A stretch of 64,000 bases of DNA, taken from an uncultured Clostridia bacterium (GTDB taxonomy: Bacteria > Bacillota > Clostridia > TANB77 > CAG-508). The notes under the pieces are model-generated. The model ran no database searches. It saw only the letters and a list, made by a program, of their open reading frames with translations, and had not been told where the DNA came from. How positions within the stretch are numbered: position 1 is the stretch's first letter; each line of letters begins with the position of its first letter. The DNA is taken from contig CAKOXV010000005.1 in the NCBI GenBank assembly GCA_934130355.1, positions 1-64,000 on the forward strand, read 5' to 3'. Both the position numbers and the translations under genes were made by a program. This document shows, in pieces, positions 8,178-16,489 of the stretch.

Positions 8178-8199
8178 AAACTATAGATTTCTATAGTTT
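8178..8199 (+). promoter_or_regulatory. Hairpin in the infA leader
   Basis: A perfect 9-bp stem AAACTATAG / CTATAGTTT with an ATTT loop in the roughly 100-base infA leader, 20 bases before the AAGGAGG site. There is no T tract, so it is not a terminator. It may affect translation or mRNA stability. Confidence 0.45.
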
Positions 8200-8227
8200 A
8201 AAGCTCTTTAAGAAGGAGGAAAAAGAC

Positions 8228-8446
8228 TTGGCAAAGGAAGATGTTATAGAAGTTGAAGGAACAGTAGTAGAAACACTACCAAATACTAATTTTAAAGTAG
8301 AACTTGAAAATGGACATCAAATTTTAGCACATATCTCAGGAAAACTAAGAATGAATTACATTAAAATATTACCAGGAGATAAAGTTAAAGTTGAATTATC
8401 ACCTTATGATTTAACAAGAGGAAGAATCACTTGGAGAGCAAAATAA
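8228..8446 (+). CDS. infA: Translation initiation factor IF-1 (TTG start)
   Basis: IF-1 occupies the 30S A site during initiation. The 72-residue product has the usual length and OB fold, with HISGKLRMNYIKILPGDKVKVELSPYDLTRGRITWR as the family signature region. It starts at TTG with AAGGAGGA 6-7 bases upstream. It lies between map and rpmJ as in other Firmicutes. Confidence 0.96.
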   Translation: MAKEDVIEVEGTVVETLPNTNFKVELENGHQILAHISGKLRMNYIKILPGDKVKVELSPYDLTRGRITWRAK

Positions 8447-8516
8447 AAAAGAAATTAACCCAAAATTTTAAAAATATAATAAAGCTGTAAAACAGCAATA
8501 GAAGGAGGGGGATATT

Positions 8517-8630
8517 ATGAAAGTAAGACCATCAGTAAAACCAATTTGCGATAAATGCAAAGTAATAAAAAGAAAAGGTGTTATTAGAGTTATATGCGAA
8601 AACCCTAAACACAAACAAAGACAAGGGTAA
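8517..8630 (+). CDS. rpmJ: 50S ribosomal protein L36, zinc type
   Basis: A 37-residue protein, MKVRPSVKPICDKCKVIKRK..., with the zinc ligands CDKC, a third Cys (VICENP) and His (KHKQRQG). It is the canonical C+ form of L36. A strong GGAGGGGG site precedes the ATG. Position between infA and rpsM is conserved. Confidence 0.96.
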   Translation: MKVRPSVKPICDKCKVIKRKGVIRVICENPKHKQRQG

Positions 8631-8646
8631 CCCTTAAAAAGTTTAT

Positions 8647-8774
8647 AACACAAATTAGGTAGCGGCTGTTAAACTGAAAAAGTTTACATATCAATTTGTG
8701 TTTATATATATGTCCGAAAAAAACTTAAAGACTAGTCAAGACTAGTGCATTTCACCTTTAAGCAAAGATAGGAC
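8647..8774 (+). promoter_or_regulatory. Two structured elements in the rpsM leader
   Basis: The 185-base gap between rpmJ and rpsM holds two hairpin-like structures. The first (8647-8702) is closed by AACACAAATT/AATTTGTGTT with an inner AAACT/AGTTT stem. The second (8712-8774) is closed by GTCC/GGAC, then CTTAAAG/CTTTAAG and a terminal ACTAGT/ACTAGT stem. Neither has a terminator T tract. This may be an autoregulatory r-protein leader; I do not recognise a known family. Confidence 0.4.
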
Positions 8775-8815
8775 AACACTAAATTTAGAAGAAAAAAATT
8801 TGGAGGTGCAAAAAC

Positions 8816-9190
8816 ATGGCTCGTATAGCAGGAGTAGACTTACCTAAAGAAAAAAGAGTAGAAATAGGACTTACATATATCTATGGTATAGGAGTAGCTA
8901 GCTCAAACAAAATATTAGCAAAAGCTGGAATAAATCCAGACACAAGAGTAAAAGACCTAACAGATGATGAAGTTAATAGCATAAGAAAAGTTATTGACGA
9001 ATCATACAAAGTTGAAGGTGATTTAAGAAGAGAAGTAGCTCTTAATATAAAAAGACTAACAGAAATTGGATGCTATAGAGGACTAAGACATAGAAAGAGT
9101 CTTCCAGTAAGAGGACAAAGAACAAAAACTAATGCCCGTACAAGAAAAGGTCCAAGAAAATTAGTAAGTAAATCAAAAAAAGCTGTATAA
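8816..9190 (+). CDS. rpsM: 30S ribosomal protein S13
   Basis: S13 sits in the 30S head and contacts P-site tRNA. The 124-residue product begins MARIAGVDLPKEKRVEIGLTY-like and contains the helix-two-turn-helix region and the C-terminal RGQRTKTNARTRKGPRK that reaches the decoding centre. TTGGAGG precedes the ATG. It opens the alpha-operon part. Confidence 0.98.
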   Translation: MARIAGVDLPKEKRVEIGLTYIYGIGVASSNKILAKAGINPDTRVKDLTDDEVNSIRKVIDESYKVEGDLRREVALNIKRLTEIGCYRGLRHRKSLPVRGQRTKTNARTRKGPRKLVSKSKKAV

Positions 9191-9239
9191 AAAGTAAATA
9201 ACAATAAAGTGTTATTTATGAAGGAGGGAAATAAAGAAA

Positions 9240-9638
9240 ATGGCTAACAAAAATGTAACGAAAAAACCAATAGCTAGAAGAAATAGAAAAAACATTGATA
9301 AAGGTGAAGCACATATTCACTCTAGCTTTAACAACACAATAGTTACAATAACAGACACAAATGGAAATACAATATCATGGGGAAGTGCTGGAGGACTAGG
9401 ATTCAAAGGTTCAAGAAAAAGCACACCATTCGCAGCTGGAGAAGTAGCTGAAACAGCAGCAAAAGCAGCAATGGAACACGGATTAAAAACTGTAGAAGTA
9501 TATGTTAAAGGACCAGGAGCAGGAAGAGAAGCAGCAATAAGAGCACTTCAATCTGCAGGTCTAGAATTAAGCAGTATTAAAGACGTAACACCAATACCAC
9601 ATAATGGTTGTAGACCACCAAAAAGAAGAAGAGTATAA
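9240..9638 (+). CDS. rpsK: 30S ribosomal protein S11
   Basis: S11 forms part of the 30S platform. The 132-residue product has AHIHSSFNNTIVTITDTNGN and ends TPIPHNGCRPPKRRRV, both diagnostic. A small AAATAACA/TGTTATTT hairpin lies in the 49-base gap before it. A clear AAGGAGGG site is present. Confidence 0.98.
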   Translation: MANKNVTKKPIARRNRKNIDKGEAHIHSSFNNTIVTITDTNGNTISWGSAGGLGFKGSRKSTPFAAGEVAETAAKAAMEHGLKTVEVYVKGPGAGREAAIRALQSAGLELSSIKDVTPIPHNGCRPPKRRRV

Positions 9639-9673
9639 TAGAGTAGAAATAAAGAAAGAGGTGTAAATAAAAG

Positions 9674-10300
9674 ATGGCACGTTATACAGACGAACAATGT
9701 CGTATTTGCCGTAGAGAAGGACAAAAATTGTTCTTAAAAGGATCTAGATGTTATTCTGATAAATGTAGTATATCAAGAAGAAACTACGCTCCAGGACAAC
9801 ATGGACAAAAAAGAGCAAAACTTTCTGAATACGGAACACAATTAAGAGAAAAACAAAAAACAAAATCATATTATGGAGTTGGAGAAAAACAATTTAGAGG
9901 ATATTTCGAAATGGCATCTAATAAAAAAGGAGTAACAGGTGAAAACTTATTACAAATATTAGAAAGCAGATTAGACAATGTAGTTTACAGACTAGGATTT
10001 GGGGCTTCAAGAGCACAAGCTAGACAATTAGTAAACCACGGACAATTCGAAGTAAACGGACAAAGAGTTGATATCCCATCATATTTAGTAAAAGCTGGAG
10101 ATGTAATCACAGTTAGAGAAAACAAAAAAGAAAACGGAGCAATAAAAGTAAACGTAGAAGCAAATGCAGCAAGACCAGTTCCAGCATGGTTAGAATTAAA
10201 TAATGAAACTTTAAGCGGTAAAGTAGTAAGATTAGCATCTAGAGAAGATGTTGATATTCCAATTGAAGAGCATTTAATAGTAGAGCTTTACTCTAAATAG
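9674..10300 (+). CDS. rpsD: 30S ribosomal protein S4, zinc-binding type
   Basis: S4 is a primary 16S rRNA binder in 30S assembly. The 208-residue product carries an N-terminal zinc finger (CRIC ... CYSDKC) followed by the S4 RNA-binding domain (ESRLDNVVYRLGFGASRAQARQLV). Location inside the alpha operon between rpsK and rpoA is typical of Clostridia; in Bacillus it is elsewhere. Confidence 0.97.
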   Translation: MARYTDEQCRICRREGQKLFLKGSRCYSDKCSISRRNYAPGQHGQKRAKLSEYGTQLREKQKTKSYYGVGEKQFRGYFEMASNKKGVTGENLLQILESRLDNVVYRLGFGASRAQARQLVNHGQFEVNGQRVDIPSYLVKAGDVITVRENKKENGAIKVNVEANAARPVPAWLELNNETLSGKVVRLASREDVDIPIEEHLIVELYSK

Positions 10301-10323
10301 TTTTTAAATATTAGGAGGTAAAA

Positions 10324-11271
10324 ATGATAGAATTTGAAAAGCCAAATATTGAATGTCTAGAGGTTGACAACACAAATAATTATGCTAAATTCGTATGTGA
10401 ACCATTAGAAAGAGGATATGGTGTAACAATAGGAAATTCACTAAGACGTATATTGCTTTCATCATTAACAGGATGTGCAATAACAAGTGTTAAAATAGAA
10501 GGAGTATTACACGAATTTTCTAGCATACCAAATGTTGTAGAAGATGTACCAGAAATTATAGTTAATTTAAAAAATGTTAGACTAAAATTTACTGAGAACG
10601 AAGAAAAAGTTATGAGAATTAACTTTAAAGGAGAGGGCGAAGTAACTGCAGCAGACATCATAACAGATGGAACTGTAGAAATCTTAAATCCAGACTTACA
10701 TATAGCAACTGTATCAAAAGGTGGACAGTTGGTAATGGAAATGACAGCAGATATGGGAAGAGGATATTCCCCTTCTGAAAAAAATAAAAAACCTAACCAA
10801 GACATATCTGTGCTTCCAATAGATTCAATTTATACACCAGTAAAAAAAGTAAATTATCAAGTAAAAAACACTAGAGTAGGCCAAATGGTTGACTATGATA
10901 AATTAATTATTGAAGTTTGGACAGATGGAAGTTTAAAAGCTCATGAAGCATTAAGCTTAGCCGCAAAAGTCATGACAGGACATTTAGAACTATTCATAGA
11001 TTTATCAGAAGCAACAAGAAATACACAAGTAATGATAGAAAAAGAAGAATCTAAGAAAGAAAAAGTTTTAGAAACTTCAATCGAAGAATTAGAATTATCT
11101 GTACGTTCATTCAACTGCTTAAAGAGAGCAGGAATAGCTACAGTAGAAGATTTAACAAATAGATCTGAAAGTGATATGATGAAAGTTAGAAATTTAGGAA
11201 AGAAATCATTAGATGAAGTAATTGCAAAATTACATTCATTAGGATTAAGCTTTGCTGAAGAAGATGAATAG
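10324..11271 (+). CDS. rpoA: DNA-directed RNA polymerase subunit alpha
   Basis: Alpha subunit, which dimerises to seed polymerase assembly. Of 315 residues, the N-terminal domain shows LERGYGVTIGNSLRRILLSSL. The C-terminal domain from about residue 250 shows ELELSVRSFNCLKRAGI and VRNLGKKSLDEV, which bind UP elements and activators. A good AGGAGG site precedes the ATG at 10324. Confidence 0.98.
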   Translation: MIEFEKPNIECLEVDNTNNYAKFVCEPLERGYGVTIGNSLRRILLSSLTGCAITSVKIEGVLHEFSSIPNVVEDVPEIIVNLKNVRLKFTENEEKVMRINFKGEGEVTAADIITDGTVEILNPDLHIATVSKGGQLVMEMTADMGRGYSPSEKNKKPNQDISVLPIDSIYTPVKKVNYQVKNTRVGQMVDYDKLIIEVWTDGSLKAHEALSLAAKVMTGHLELFIDLSEATRNTQVMIEKEESKKEKVLETSIEELELSVRSFNCLKRAGIATVEDLTNRSESDMMKVRNLGKKSLDEVIAKLHSLGLSFAEEDE

Positions 11272-11291
11272 AGATAAGGAAGGTGAAAATA

Positions 11292-11801
11292 GTGGCTACA
11301 AATAGAAAATTAGGTAGAACAACAGATATAAGAACAGCAATGTTAAAAACTTTAACAACAGATTTATTATTACACGGAAAAGTTGAAACAACAGAAGCTA
11401 GAGCAAAAGAAGTAAAATCAATAGCAGATAGCTTAATTGCATTAGCAATAAAAGAAAAAGACAACTTTGAAACTGTAGAAGTAAAAGTAGTTAAAGCAAA
11501 ATTAGATTCAAAAGGTAACAAAGTTACTGAAATGGCAAAAAGTAAAAATGGCAAAGAATACTTAAAAGTTGTAAAAGAAGAAACAACTGAAAAAAGACAA
11601 AAAGATATGCCATCAAAACTAAATGCAAGAAGAAAAATGTTTACAAAATTAAACAAAGTAAAAGATACAGATGTAGTAGAAAAATTATTCAACGAAATCG
11701 CTCCAAAATACGAAGGTAAAACAGGAGGATATACAAGAATAGTTAAAGCTGGACCACGTAAAGGAGATGCAGCTGAAGTAGCTATATTACAACTTGTTTA
11801 A
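11292..11801 (+). CDS. rplQ: 50S ribosomal protein L17 with central insertion (GTG start)
   Basis: L17 lies near the exit tunnel. The protein is about 169 residues, well above the roughly 120 of Bacillus L17. The extra 45-50 residues lie between the conserved N-terminal block (RKLGRTTDIRTAMLKTLTTDL, KVETTEARAKEV) and the C-terminal block (RYE-like PKYEGKTGGYTRIVKAGPRKGD). GGAAGGTG just upstream favours the GTG at 11292; an in-frame GTG at 11283 lies inside that binding site. Last gene of the alpha operon. Confidence 0.95.
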   Translation: MATNRKLGRTTDIRTAMLKTLTTDLLLHGKVETTEARAKEVKSIADSLIALAIKEKDNFETVEVKVVKAKLDSKGNKVTEMAKSKNGKEYLKVVKEETTEKRQKDMPSKLNARRKMFTKLNKVKDTDVVEKLFNEIAPKYEGKTGGYTRIVKAGPRKGDAAEVAILQLV

Positions 11802-11821
11802 TAAATTAAAAGAATATAAAA

Positions 11822-11929
11822 TTATCAAGAGTGGAGTAGAGAACGGCTCGTTAATACCACAGCAACCTACCAAAAGGCAAGGTGCTAAAACCGGCAAAGC
11901 ATAAGCTTTGAGTGATGATTACAAGATAA
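11822..11929 (+). ncRNA. SAM-I (S-box) riboswitch upstream of metK
   Basis: A leader with S-box landmarks in order. The P1 arms TTATC/GATAA (11822-11826 and 11925-11929) enclose AAGAGTGG, an AGAG..GGCTC kink-turn-like helix, CAGCAACC, AGGTGCTAAAACCGGC and a P3/P4 region ending GAGTGATGATTACAAGATAA. It is followed directly by an intrinsic terminator and metK, its usual target. S-adenosylmethionine binding should favour termination and switch metK off. Confidence 0.88.
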
Positions 11930-11931
11930 AG

Positions 11932-11958
11932 AACTCTTAGCGAAAGCAAGGGTTTTTT
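11932..11958 (+). terminator. Regulated terminator of the metK S-box
   Basis: The stem AACTCTT.GC / GCAAGGGTT with a GAAA loop is followed by six T from 11953. It begins 2 bases after the aptamer P1 helix, the standard expression platform of a transcriptional S-box. Confidence 0.8.
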
Positions 11959-11990
11959 ATTTTACATAAAATTTAAAAGGAGAACAGTAT

Positions 11991-13103
11991 ATGAAAAAGT
12001 TTTATTTTACATCAGAGAGTGTAACAGAAGGACATCCAGACAAATTGTGTGACTATATTTCAGATACAATATTAGATGAAGCATTAAAACAAGATAAATA
12101 TTCTAGAGTAGCAGTAGAAACATTTGCATCAGCAAACAAAATAACAATAGCTGGACAAATAACAACAAATGCTCAACTTGATATTGAAAAAATTGTAAGA
12201 GATAGAATTAAAGAAATAGGATATGACAATGCAGAACTAGATATAGACTATAGAACTTGTAAAATAGACATAAATGTCACAAAACAAAGTTCAGATATAG
12301 CACAAGGCGTAGATGTTGGTGGTGCAGGAGATCAAGGAATAATGTTTGGATATGCATCAGACGAAACAAAAGAATACATGCCTTTTGCAATCTCAATGGC
12401 ACATTCACTAGCAAGAAGATTGACAGAAGTTCGTAAAACAGGAATCATCCCATATCTAAGACCAGATGGTAAAACACAAGTAACAGTAGAATATGTAGAT
12501 GGAAAAGTAAATAGAATAGACACTATATTAATATCGACACAACATAATGCAGATATAGATATGGAAACTCTAAAAAAAGACATAAAAGAAAAAGTAATAA
12601 ATGAAGTAATTCCATCAAAATACCTAGATGAAAATACTAAATATTATATAAATCCAACTGGAAGATTTGTAATAGGAGGACCTCTAGGAGATACAGGACT
12701 AACAGGAAGAAAAATAATAGTAGATACTTATGGTGGATATGCACGTCACGGAGGAGGAGCATTTTCAGGAAAAGATGCTACAAAAGTTGATAGAAGTGCT
12801 GCATATATGTTACGTCATATAGCTAAAAATATAGTAGCAAATGGATTAGCAAAAAAATGTGAGATCCAAGTAGCTTATGCAATTGGAATGGAACAACCAA
12901 TGTCAGTATTTGTAGATACTTTTGGGACAAATACAATTCCAGAAGATGAAATTCTAGAAATAATAAATAGAAATTTTGATTTGACACCAAAAGGAATTAT
13001 TGATTATTTAGGATTACGTGAGCCAATATTTACAAAGACTACAAATTATGGACATTTTGGAAAACCTGAATTGCCTTGGGAGAAGATTATTGAATTAAAA
13101 TAA
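11991..13103 (+). CDS. metK: S-adenosylmethionine synthetase
   Basis: Makes S-adenosylmethionine from methionine and ATP. The 370-residue product has FTSESVTEGHPDKLCDYISD at the N terminus, the signature GAGDQGIMFGYA, and GGGAFSGKDATKVDRSAAY. It is slightly shorter than Bacillus MetK (about 400). An S-box riboswitch directly upstream indicates repression by its product. AAAAGGAGAA precedes the ATG. Confidence 0.97.
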   Translation: MKKFYFTSESVTEGHPDKLCDYISDTILDEALKQDKYSRVAVETFASANKITIAGQITTNAQLDIEKIVRDRIKEIGYDNAELDIDYRTCKIDINVTKQSSDIAQGVDVGGAGDQGIMFGYASDETKEYMPFAISMAHSLARRLTEVRKTGIIPYLRPDGKTQVTVEYVDGKVNRIDTILISTQHNADIDMETLKKDIKEKVINEVIPSKYLDENTKYYINPTGRFVIGGPLGDTGLTGRKIIVDTYGGYARHGGGAFSGKDATKVDRSAAYMLRHIAKNIVANGLAKKCEIQVAYAIGMEQPMSVFVDTFGTNTIPEDEILEIINRNFDLTPKGIIDYLGLREPIFTKTTNYGHFGKPELPWEKIIELK

Positions 13104-13136
13104 AACAATAAATTAATCAAATAAACTAGAGAAATA

Positions 13137-13250
13137 AATATAAATAAAAAAAAGATATATAACTATTTCATTGCAAAAACATAGCTGGGGTCATCCCCAT
13201 AGTGGGTCTTTGCATTATTCAATAGTTATATATCTTTTTTTATTTATATT
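13137..13250. repeat. Family A palindromic element, copy 2
   Basis: About 30-bp arms, perfect except for one extra A in the left one (13137-13167 and 13221-13250), enclose a core nearly identical to the one at 6329-6383. The arms, containing AAAAAAAGATATATAACTATT, differ from those of copy 1 beyond the inner ACTATT. It fills most of the 198-bp gap between metK and the next gene and could also terminate metK transcription. Confidence 0.75.
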
Positions 13251-13301
13251 TGTTAGCATTAATTTGAAAATTGCATATAATAGCCATAAGGAGGAAAAGA
13301 C

Positions 13302-13664
13302 ATGGAAAACTTTATCATAAATGCAATACTTTGGACATTGGCTTTTTATGGCTTATTTGAATTGATTAAGCAGATAATAAATATATTGACATATACAAAT
13401 CTAAGAGCAGATGGAATATACATAATAATAGGAGTGAAAAATCAAGAAGAAAGGATAGAAGGTTTTTTACGTTCAAGTTTGTTTAAAATTTTATATGGAA
13501 AAGAAGAATGTATAAAAGATATAATAGTGGCAGATTTAGGCTCAACTGACAAAACAAAAGAAATAATAGGTAAAATGTCATTAGATTATGATTGCGTAAA
13601 AACAACTAATTGGAAAGAATGTAAAGAAATAATAGACAATATTGAAAAAGTTAAAACTGATTGA
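13302..13664 (+). CDS. Small membrane-anchored protein of unknown function
   Basis: A 120-residue protein with one N-terminal membrane segment (residues about 5-30). A short cytosolic part contains ITYIIIGVKNQEERIEGFLRS-like sequence (IYIIIGVKNQEERIEGFLR) and DIIVADLGSTDKTKEI. The latter recalls the DDxSxDxT loop of family 2 glycosyltransferases, but the protein is far too short to be one. A good AAGGAGG site precedes the ATG. It is probably cotranscribed with the downstream radical SAM gene. Confidence 0.75.
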   Translation: MENFIINAILWTLAFYGLFELIKQIINILTYTNLRADGIYIIIGVKNQEERIEGFLRSSLFKILYGKEECIKDIIVADLGSTDKTKEIIGKMSLDYDCVKTTNWKECKEIIDNIEKVKTD

Positions 13665-13721
13665 AAATTGCATAAAATTATGATAAACTAAAAATATTAA
13701 ATGAAGAAAAAGGAGCACTAA

Positions 13722-14600
13722 ATGTTAGAAAAATGCACAATATGTCCACATCAATGTGGAATAGATAGAACAAAATATGCAGGAAGATGTAAATCAACAG
13801 ACAAAATAAAAATAGCATTATATTCAACACACAATTTTGAAGAACCATGTATTTCAGGAGAAAATGGTTCAGGAACAATATTTTTTTCAAACTGCAATAT
13901 GAACTGCATATACTGTCAAAATTATGAAATAAGTCAACAAGGAAAAGGAAGAGAAATAACAATAGAAGAACTTGCAAATATAATGCTAAAACAACAAGAA
14001 AAAGGAGTAGAAAACATAAATTTAGTAACACCTACAAGTTATGCACTACATATAATAGAAGCAATTAAAATAGCCAAAAGACAAGGGCTAAAAATTCCAA
14101 TAGTATATAATACAAATGGATATGAGAGTATAGAAACTCTAAAATTACTTGAAGGTTATATAGATATCTATCTACCAGATTTAAAGTATTATTATGATGA
14201 ATTAGGAAAAAATTATTCAAATGTAGAAAATTACTTTGAAATAGCAACAAATGCAATAAAAGAAATGTACAGACAAGTGGGAAGCCCACAATTAAATGAA
14301 AATGGAATTATGCAAAAAGGATTAATGATAAGACATTTAATATTACCTAATAATGTGCAAAATAGCAAAAAAGTATTAAAATGGATAGAACAAAATCTTC
14401 CGAATGATGTTTATGTAAGCATTATGGCACAGTACTTTCCAACATATAAGGCTAAAAATGTGGACAAGTTAAATAGAAAACTTAATAAAAAAGAATATGA
14501 AGAGGTTGAAAATTTTTTATACACATTAAATTTGGAAAATGGCTATATTCAAGAACTTGGAGAACATGAAGAAGAATATGTGCCAAAATGGGAAGACTAG
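13722..14600 (+). CDS. Radical SAM protein, PflA-like (COG1313 type)
   Basis: The 292-residue protein starts with a Cys-rich segment (CTICPHQCGIDR) and carries the radical SAM cluster motif CNMNCIYCQN near residue 65, so it should bind a 4Fe-4S cluster and cleave S-adenosylmethionine. The layout matches the PflX/COG1313 group annotated as putative pyruvate formate-lyase activating proteins. The true substrate is unknown, and no pyruvate formate-lyase gene is nearby. Confidence 0.88.
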   Translation: MLEKCTICPHQCGIDRTKYAGRCKSTDKIKIALYSTHNFEEPCISGENGSGTIFFSNCNMNCIYCQNYEISQQGKGREITIEELANIMLKQQEKGVENINLVTPTSYALHIIEAIKIAKRQGLKIPIVYNTNGYESIETLKLLEGYIDIYLPDLKYYYDELGKNYSNVENYFEIATNAIKEMYRQVGSPQLNENGIMQKGLMIRHLILPNNVQNSKKVLKWIEQNLPNDVYVSIMAQYFPTYKAKNVDKLNRKLNKKEYEEVENFLYTLNLENGYIQELGEHEEEYVPKWED

Positions 14601-14616
14601 AAATTAATATTTTAAA

Positions 14617-14966
14617 TAGCTACCTCATGTATATGGATAATCCCACCATTGCCCCTACATATATATTGAAGACATTCCAAATTTTGGACAAGCTAAACTT
14701 GAGTATATAAAATATTAAAGTACAACCCGAGCCTCTCTCACTTAGTCCAAAAATTAATATATTACTATGGAATAAGGCAAAGACCCCCGACGAAGACCCT
14801 AGCTATGTTTTTGCCATGGAATAGTAATATATTAATTTTTGACGTGAGCATTCCTCGTTTTGTACTTTAATATTTTATATACTCAAGTTTAGATGCACAA
14901 AATTTTCCATTATTCAATATATATGTAGGGGCAATGGTGGGATTATCCATATACATGAGGTCGCTA
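14617..14966. repeat. Three palindromes nested in one another
   Basis: The 462-bp gap before thyA is mostly this structure. The outer arms are 54 bp with one mismatch (14617-14670 and 14913-14966), the middle arms 33 bp perfect (14693-14725 and 14860-14892), and the inner arms 20 bp perfect (14749-14768 and 14821-14840). The inner arms hold a reverse-oriented family A core. The segment 14671-14700 matches the family B core at 54110-54144, whose other end appears at about 14905-14912, so a family A-type element has apparently split a family B element. Confidence 0.85.
14749..14840. repeat. Family A palindromic element, copy 3 (reverse orientation)
   Basis: The innermost palindrome of the nested structure. 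Read on the - strand its core matches copies 1 and 2 (GCAAAAACATAGCT then GGGTCTTTGC), with the inner loop changed. Arms share TATTACTAT with copy 1 but differ further out. Confidence 0.75.
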
Positions 14967-14985
14967 AAAATGTCACAAAAAAGTG

Positions 14986-15014
14986 TTTACAATATAAAAC
15001 AAGTATGATATATT
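14986..15014 (+). promoter_or_regulatory. Promoter for thyA-folA
   Basis: TTTACA (14986-14991), 17-base spacer, TATATT (15009-15014), starting 20 bases beyond the outer palindrome arm and ending 48 bases before thyA. Confidence 0.7.
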
Positions 15015-15062
15015 TGCGTTGTAGCCAATTGGGTGCATATTAAAAAATAGGAGGAATAAGTA

Positions 15063-15920
15063 ATGACACAAGCAGACAAAAACTTCATAGAAACATGTAA
15101 AGAAATAATGAAAAACGGTTTTTCTTCAGAAGGAACAAATGTAAGAACAAGATGGGAAGATGGCACAGAAGCAAATTATTTTTCAATAGTAGGAGTACAA
15201 AATAAATATGACTTAGAAAAAGAATTTCCAATGATAACATTAAGAAACAATAGTAAAACTATAAAAAATGCAATAGATGAAATATTATGGATTTGGCAAA
15301 AAAAATCTAATAAAATAAGTGATTTACACTCTCATATTTGGGATCAATGGGCAGGAGAAGATGGAACTATAGGAAAAGCTTATGGATATCAATTAGCTAA
15401 AAAGTATAAATTTAAAACAAAAGAAGGAATAAAAGAAATGGATCAAGTTGATTATGTATTATATTTGCTAAAAAATGATCCATCAAGTCGTAGAATAATG
15501 ACAAACATCTTCAATCATGAAGAACTAAAAGATATGAATCTTGAACCATGTGCATATGGAACACAATGGCTTGTAAAAGAAGGAAAATTACACTTGATTT
15601 TAAATCAACGTTCACAAGATATGCTTACAGCAAATGGATGGAATGTTATGCAATATGCTGTTTTACAATGCATGTTTGCACAAGTTGCAGGTTTAAAACC
15701 AGGAACATTAACTCACAATATTGGAGACTGTCATATTTATGATAGACATATTCCTCTTGTAAAACAACTTATTGAAGCAAAACCTGTGGACTGTAAGCCA
15801 AGATTAATCATAAAAAATCCAACAAAAGACTTTTACGAATTCAAAGTAGAAGATTTTGAAATCGAAAATTATGATTATAACAAAGATGTGAATATTGGAA
15901 AAATTCCAGTTGCAGAATAA
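15063..15920 (+). CDS. thyA: Thymidylate synthase
   Basis: Converts dUMP and methylene-tetrahydrofolate to dTMP and dihydrofolate. The 285-residue product has the catalytic Cys in EPCAYGTQW, QRSQDMLTANGWNV around the dUMP-binding Asn, and NIGDCHIYDRHI. The PC-x-Y-x-TQW active-site context is like Bacillus subtilis/phage phi3T ThyA rather than the PPCH of E. coli ThyA. The next gene, folA, recycles the dihydrofolate made. Confidence 0.95.
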   Translation: MTQADKNFIETCKEIMKNGFSSEGTNVRTRWEDGTEANYFSIVGVQNKYDLEKEFPMITLRNNSKTIKNAIDEILWIWQKKSNKISDLHSHIWDQWAGEDGTIGKAYGYQLAKKYKFKTKEGIKEMDQVDYVLYLLKNDPSSRRIMTNIFNHEELKDMNLEPCAYGTQWLVKEGKLHLILNQRSQDMLTANGWNVMQYAVLQCMFAQVAGLKPGTLTHNIGDCHIYDRHIPLVKQLIEAKPVDCKPRLIIKNPTKDFYEFKVEDFEIENYDYNKDVNIGKIPVAE

Positions 15921-15938
15921 GTTTAAGGAGAAATAAAA

Positions 15939-16427
15939 ATGTTAAGTTTAATAGTTGCAAAAGCAAAAAATAATATAATAGGAAAAGACAATGCACTTAT
16001 ATGGTATCTTCCAGAAGATTTAAAAAGATTTAAAAAATTAACAACAGGACATACTATAATAATGGGAAGAAAAACATTTGAATCATTAGGAAGAGTACTG
16101 CCTAATAGACATCACATTGTTTTGTGCAATGATGCACAAATGAAAAATGACAATGAAAATGTCGAAATATTAAATGATATATCAATGTTAGATAAATATG
16201 TTAAAGATACAGAAGAACACTTTGTTATTGGAGGAGCAACAATGTATAGACTATTAATGCCAATGTGTTCAAAAATGTATATTACTGAAATAGATAAAGA
16301 TTTTGAAGGAGATGTTTCATTTCCTGAAATTGATTTAAATGAATGGGAAGTTATCGAAAGAGAAAAAGGTCCTGATGATGGTATAAATTCATTTGGCTAT
16401 GAATATGTAACATATAAAAAAATATAG
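15939..16427 (+). CDS. folA: Dihydrofolate reductase
   Basis: Reduces dihydrofolate to tetrahydrofolate with NADPH. The 162-residue product has the N-terminal MLSLIVAKAKNNIIGKDNAL, the substrate-pocket PEDLKRFKKLT, GRKTFESLG and FVIGGATMYRLLMP. It lies 18 bases after thyA in a two-gene operon, with a terminator right after the stop. Confidence 0.96.
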   Translation: MLSLIVAKAKNNIIGKDNALIWYLPEDLKRFKKLTTGHTIIMGRKTFESLGRVLPNRHHIVLCNDAQMKNDNENVEILNDISMLDKYVKDTEEHFVIGGATMYRLLMPMCSKMYITEIDKDFEGDVSFPEIDLNEWEVIEREKGPDDGINSFGYEYVTYKKI

Positions 16428-16453
16428 AACTCACTTAAATAGTGAGTTTTTTT
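16428..16453 (+). terminator. Terminator after folA
   Basis: A perfect 7-bp stem ACTCACT/AGTGAGT with a TAAAT loop, then seven T, starting 1 base after the folA stop. Confidence 0.9.
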
Positions 16454-16489
16454 ATATGTTTTGGTTAAAATAGAAAAAAGGAGGTAAAA

